This document shows positions 63,245-64,000 of a stretch of DNA of 64,000 nucleotides, piece by piece (position 1 is the first letter of the stretch; every line of letters begins with the position of its first letter). The DNA is from Ginsengibacter sp963792025 (GTDB lineage Bacteria; Bacteroidota; Bacteroidia; Chitinophagales; Chitinophagaceae). A program made the translations under genes and the position numbers. The notes beneath the pieces were generated by a model. That model was not told the DNA's origin. It saw only the letters and a list, made by a program, of their open reading frames with translations, and did not search any database. The DNA lies in contig CAWBUS010000006.1 of assembly GCA_963792025.1 (NCBI GenBank), positions 124,001 to 188,000 of the forward strand, in the 5' to 3' direction.

Positions 63245-64000
63245 ATGACGGACAATTTAGAAGCAAGCAAAAATTATATTGAGATTTTACAAAGCCTCAA
63301 AGATAAAATCAAACAGGCAAGGCTGCGGGCAACAATTAGTGTTAATAATGAATTGCTGAAAGTATATTGGGAGATCGGCAATACTCTTTACTGCAACAAA
63401 AAAATGAGGGCTGGGGAACAAAAGTTATTGACAGACTTGTTGTCGATTTAAAACTGGAATTTCCCGATATGAAGGGCCTGTCTTGAGAAATATTAAATAC
63501 ATGAGAGCATTTTCGGAAGCGTTCCCTGATTTTACAACTGTGCAAGGCTCCATTGCACAATCGCAAAATGTTGAAGAACAGACTAGCATAATTGTGCAAC
63601 GGGCTGTTGCACAATTGCCCTGGGGACACATTTGCACTTTATTAGACAAATTAAAAGCGAATGACGAAAGATTGTTTTATGCTCAGAAAGTAATACAAAA
63701 CGGATGGACTCGTGATTTGCTTGTAAACCAGATTGAAAGTGGCCTTTACAAACGACAAGGTGCATTAACCAATAATTTTAAACTTACGTTGCCTGCTTAT
63801 GAATCCGAGCTAACCACTCAACTTTTTAAAGACCCCTATCATTTGGATTTTGTTATGCTGGGCAAGCAAGCTAAAGAAAGAGATTTGGAAAATGCTTTAA
63901 TGAATCACATTACCAAATTATTGCTGGAGTTGGGAGACGGTTTCGCATTTATGGGCAGGCAAAAAAGATTTGAAAGCGGGTGGCAAAGAGTTTTTTATTG
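63245..64000 (+). pseudogene. DUF1016 (YhcG/PDDEXK) nuclease-domain gene, frameshifted and cut by the window
   Basis: The N-terminal DUF1016 domain begins DNLEASKNYIEILQSLKDKI and ends VYWEIGNT; a frame change near 63385 leads to LLQQKNEGWGTKVIDRLVVD, and a second near 63485 to RNIKYMRAFSEAFPDF. The rest is open: VAQLPWGHICTLLDKLK, then the nuclease-domain start LDFVMLGKQAKERDLENALM. Two single-base losses account for both changes. The gene continues past 64000. Confidence 0.85.

Noticed and set aside
63342..63649. Minus-strand ORFs over the DUF1016 gene
   Set aside because: They are antisense shadows of a recognisable, though frameshifted, plus-strand gene.

Overview
The window reads as a chromosomal segment of a low-GC Bacteroidota, most likely a Chitinophagaceae-type soil or freshwater organism. 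The reasons are a SusC/SusD pair, DUF1080 proteins, a GMC oxidoreductase with a gluconate-2-dehydrogenase subunit-3 partner, genes without Shine-Dalgarno sites, and the dispersed CCCCAACCCCTCTCC-type repeats common in that phylum. The genus is inference.

Region 1 (1-3.8 kb): the 3' end of a PQQ/cytochrome c dehydrogenase, a YhcH-family gene, and a DUF3307-satD pair whose promoter carries an array of 28-bp-spaced palindromes.

Region 2 (3.8-37.6 kb) is a pectin utilisation locus, nearly all on the minus strand. In transcription order: SusC (frameshifted), SusD, a DUF5123-type lipoprotein, two CE12 acetylesterases, GH28, PL10 pectate lyase, an SGNH esterase, a CE8 pectin methylesterase split by an ISAs1-type element, GH29, a second CE8, an acetate permease, a large esterase, GH43 and a Gfo/Idh oxidoreductase. 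Then, behind a putative operator, GH105, uxaB, uxaA and uxaC. To the right lie a decayed kduD, kdgF, a LacI-family regulator and a second GH28. Together they bind and de-esterify pectin, cut it, remove side chains, take up released acetate, and turn galacturonate into 2-keto-3-deoxygluconate. Five copies of a GCAAWCGTTMCCG motif flank these genes and look like the binding site of the local LacI regulator (inference).

Region 3 (37.7-49 kb): a two-domain DUF1080 protein, a TMEM175 channel, a Dabb protein, a gluconokinase-like FGGY kinase, and a TetR-TolC-adaptor-RND efflux operon.

Region 4 (49-53.6 kb): a stretch of gene remnants (HEPN/MNT pair, class V aminotransferase, LuxR tail), then a DUF1080 / gluconate-2-dehydrogenase subunit 3 / GMC oxidoreductase operon suited to 3-keto-glycoside metabolism.

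Region 5 (53.8-64 kb): a tRNA-Lys gene preceded by a broken partial copy, then a decaying mobilisable element. It holds a RepA-like ATPase, a TTCCCAT iteron-like array, a ParA-like ATPase, MobC, a frameshifted relaxase, composite repeats, a GNAT-like gene overlapping a 59-codon ORF, and a frameshifted DUF1016 nuclease at the right edge. Many genes in the window carry one-base indels, often in A or T runs. This may be real decay, but assembly error must be excluded first.
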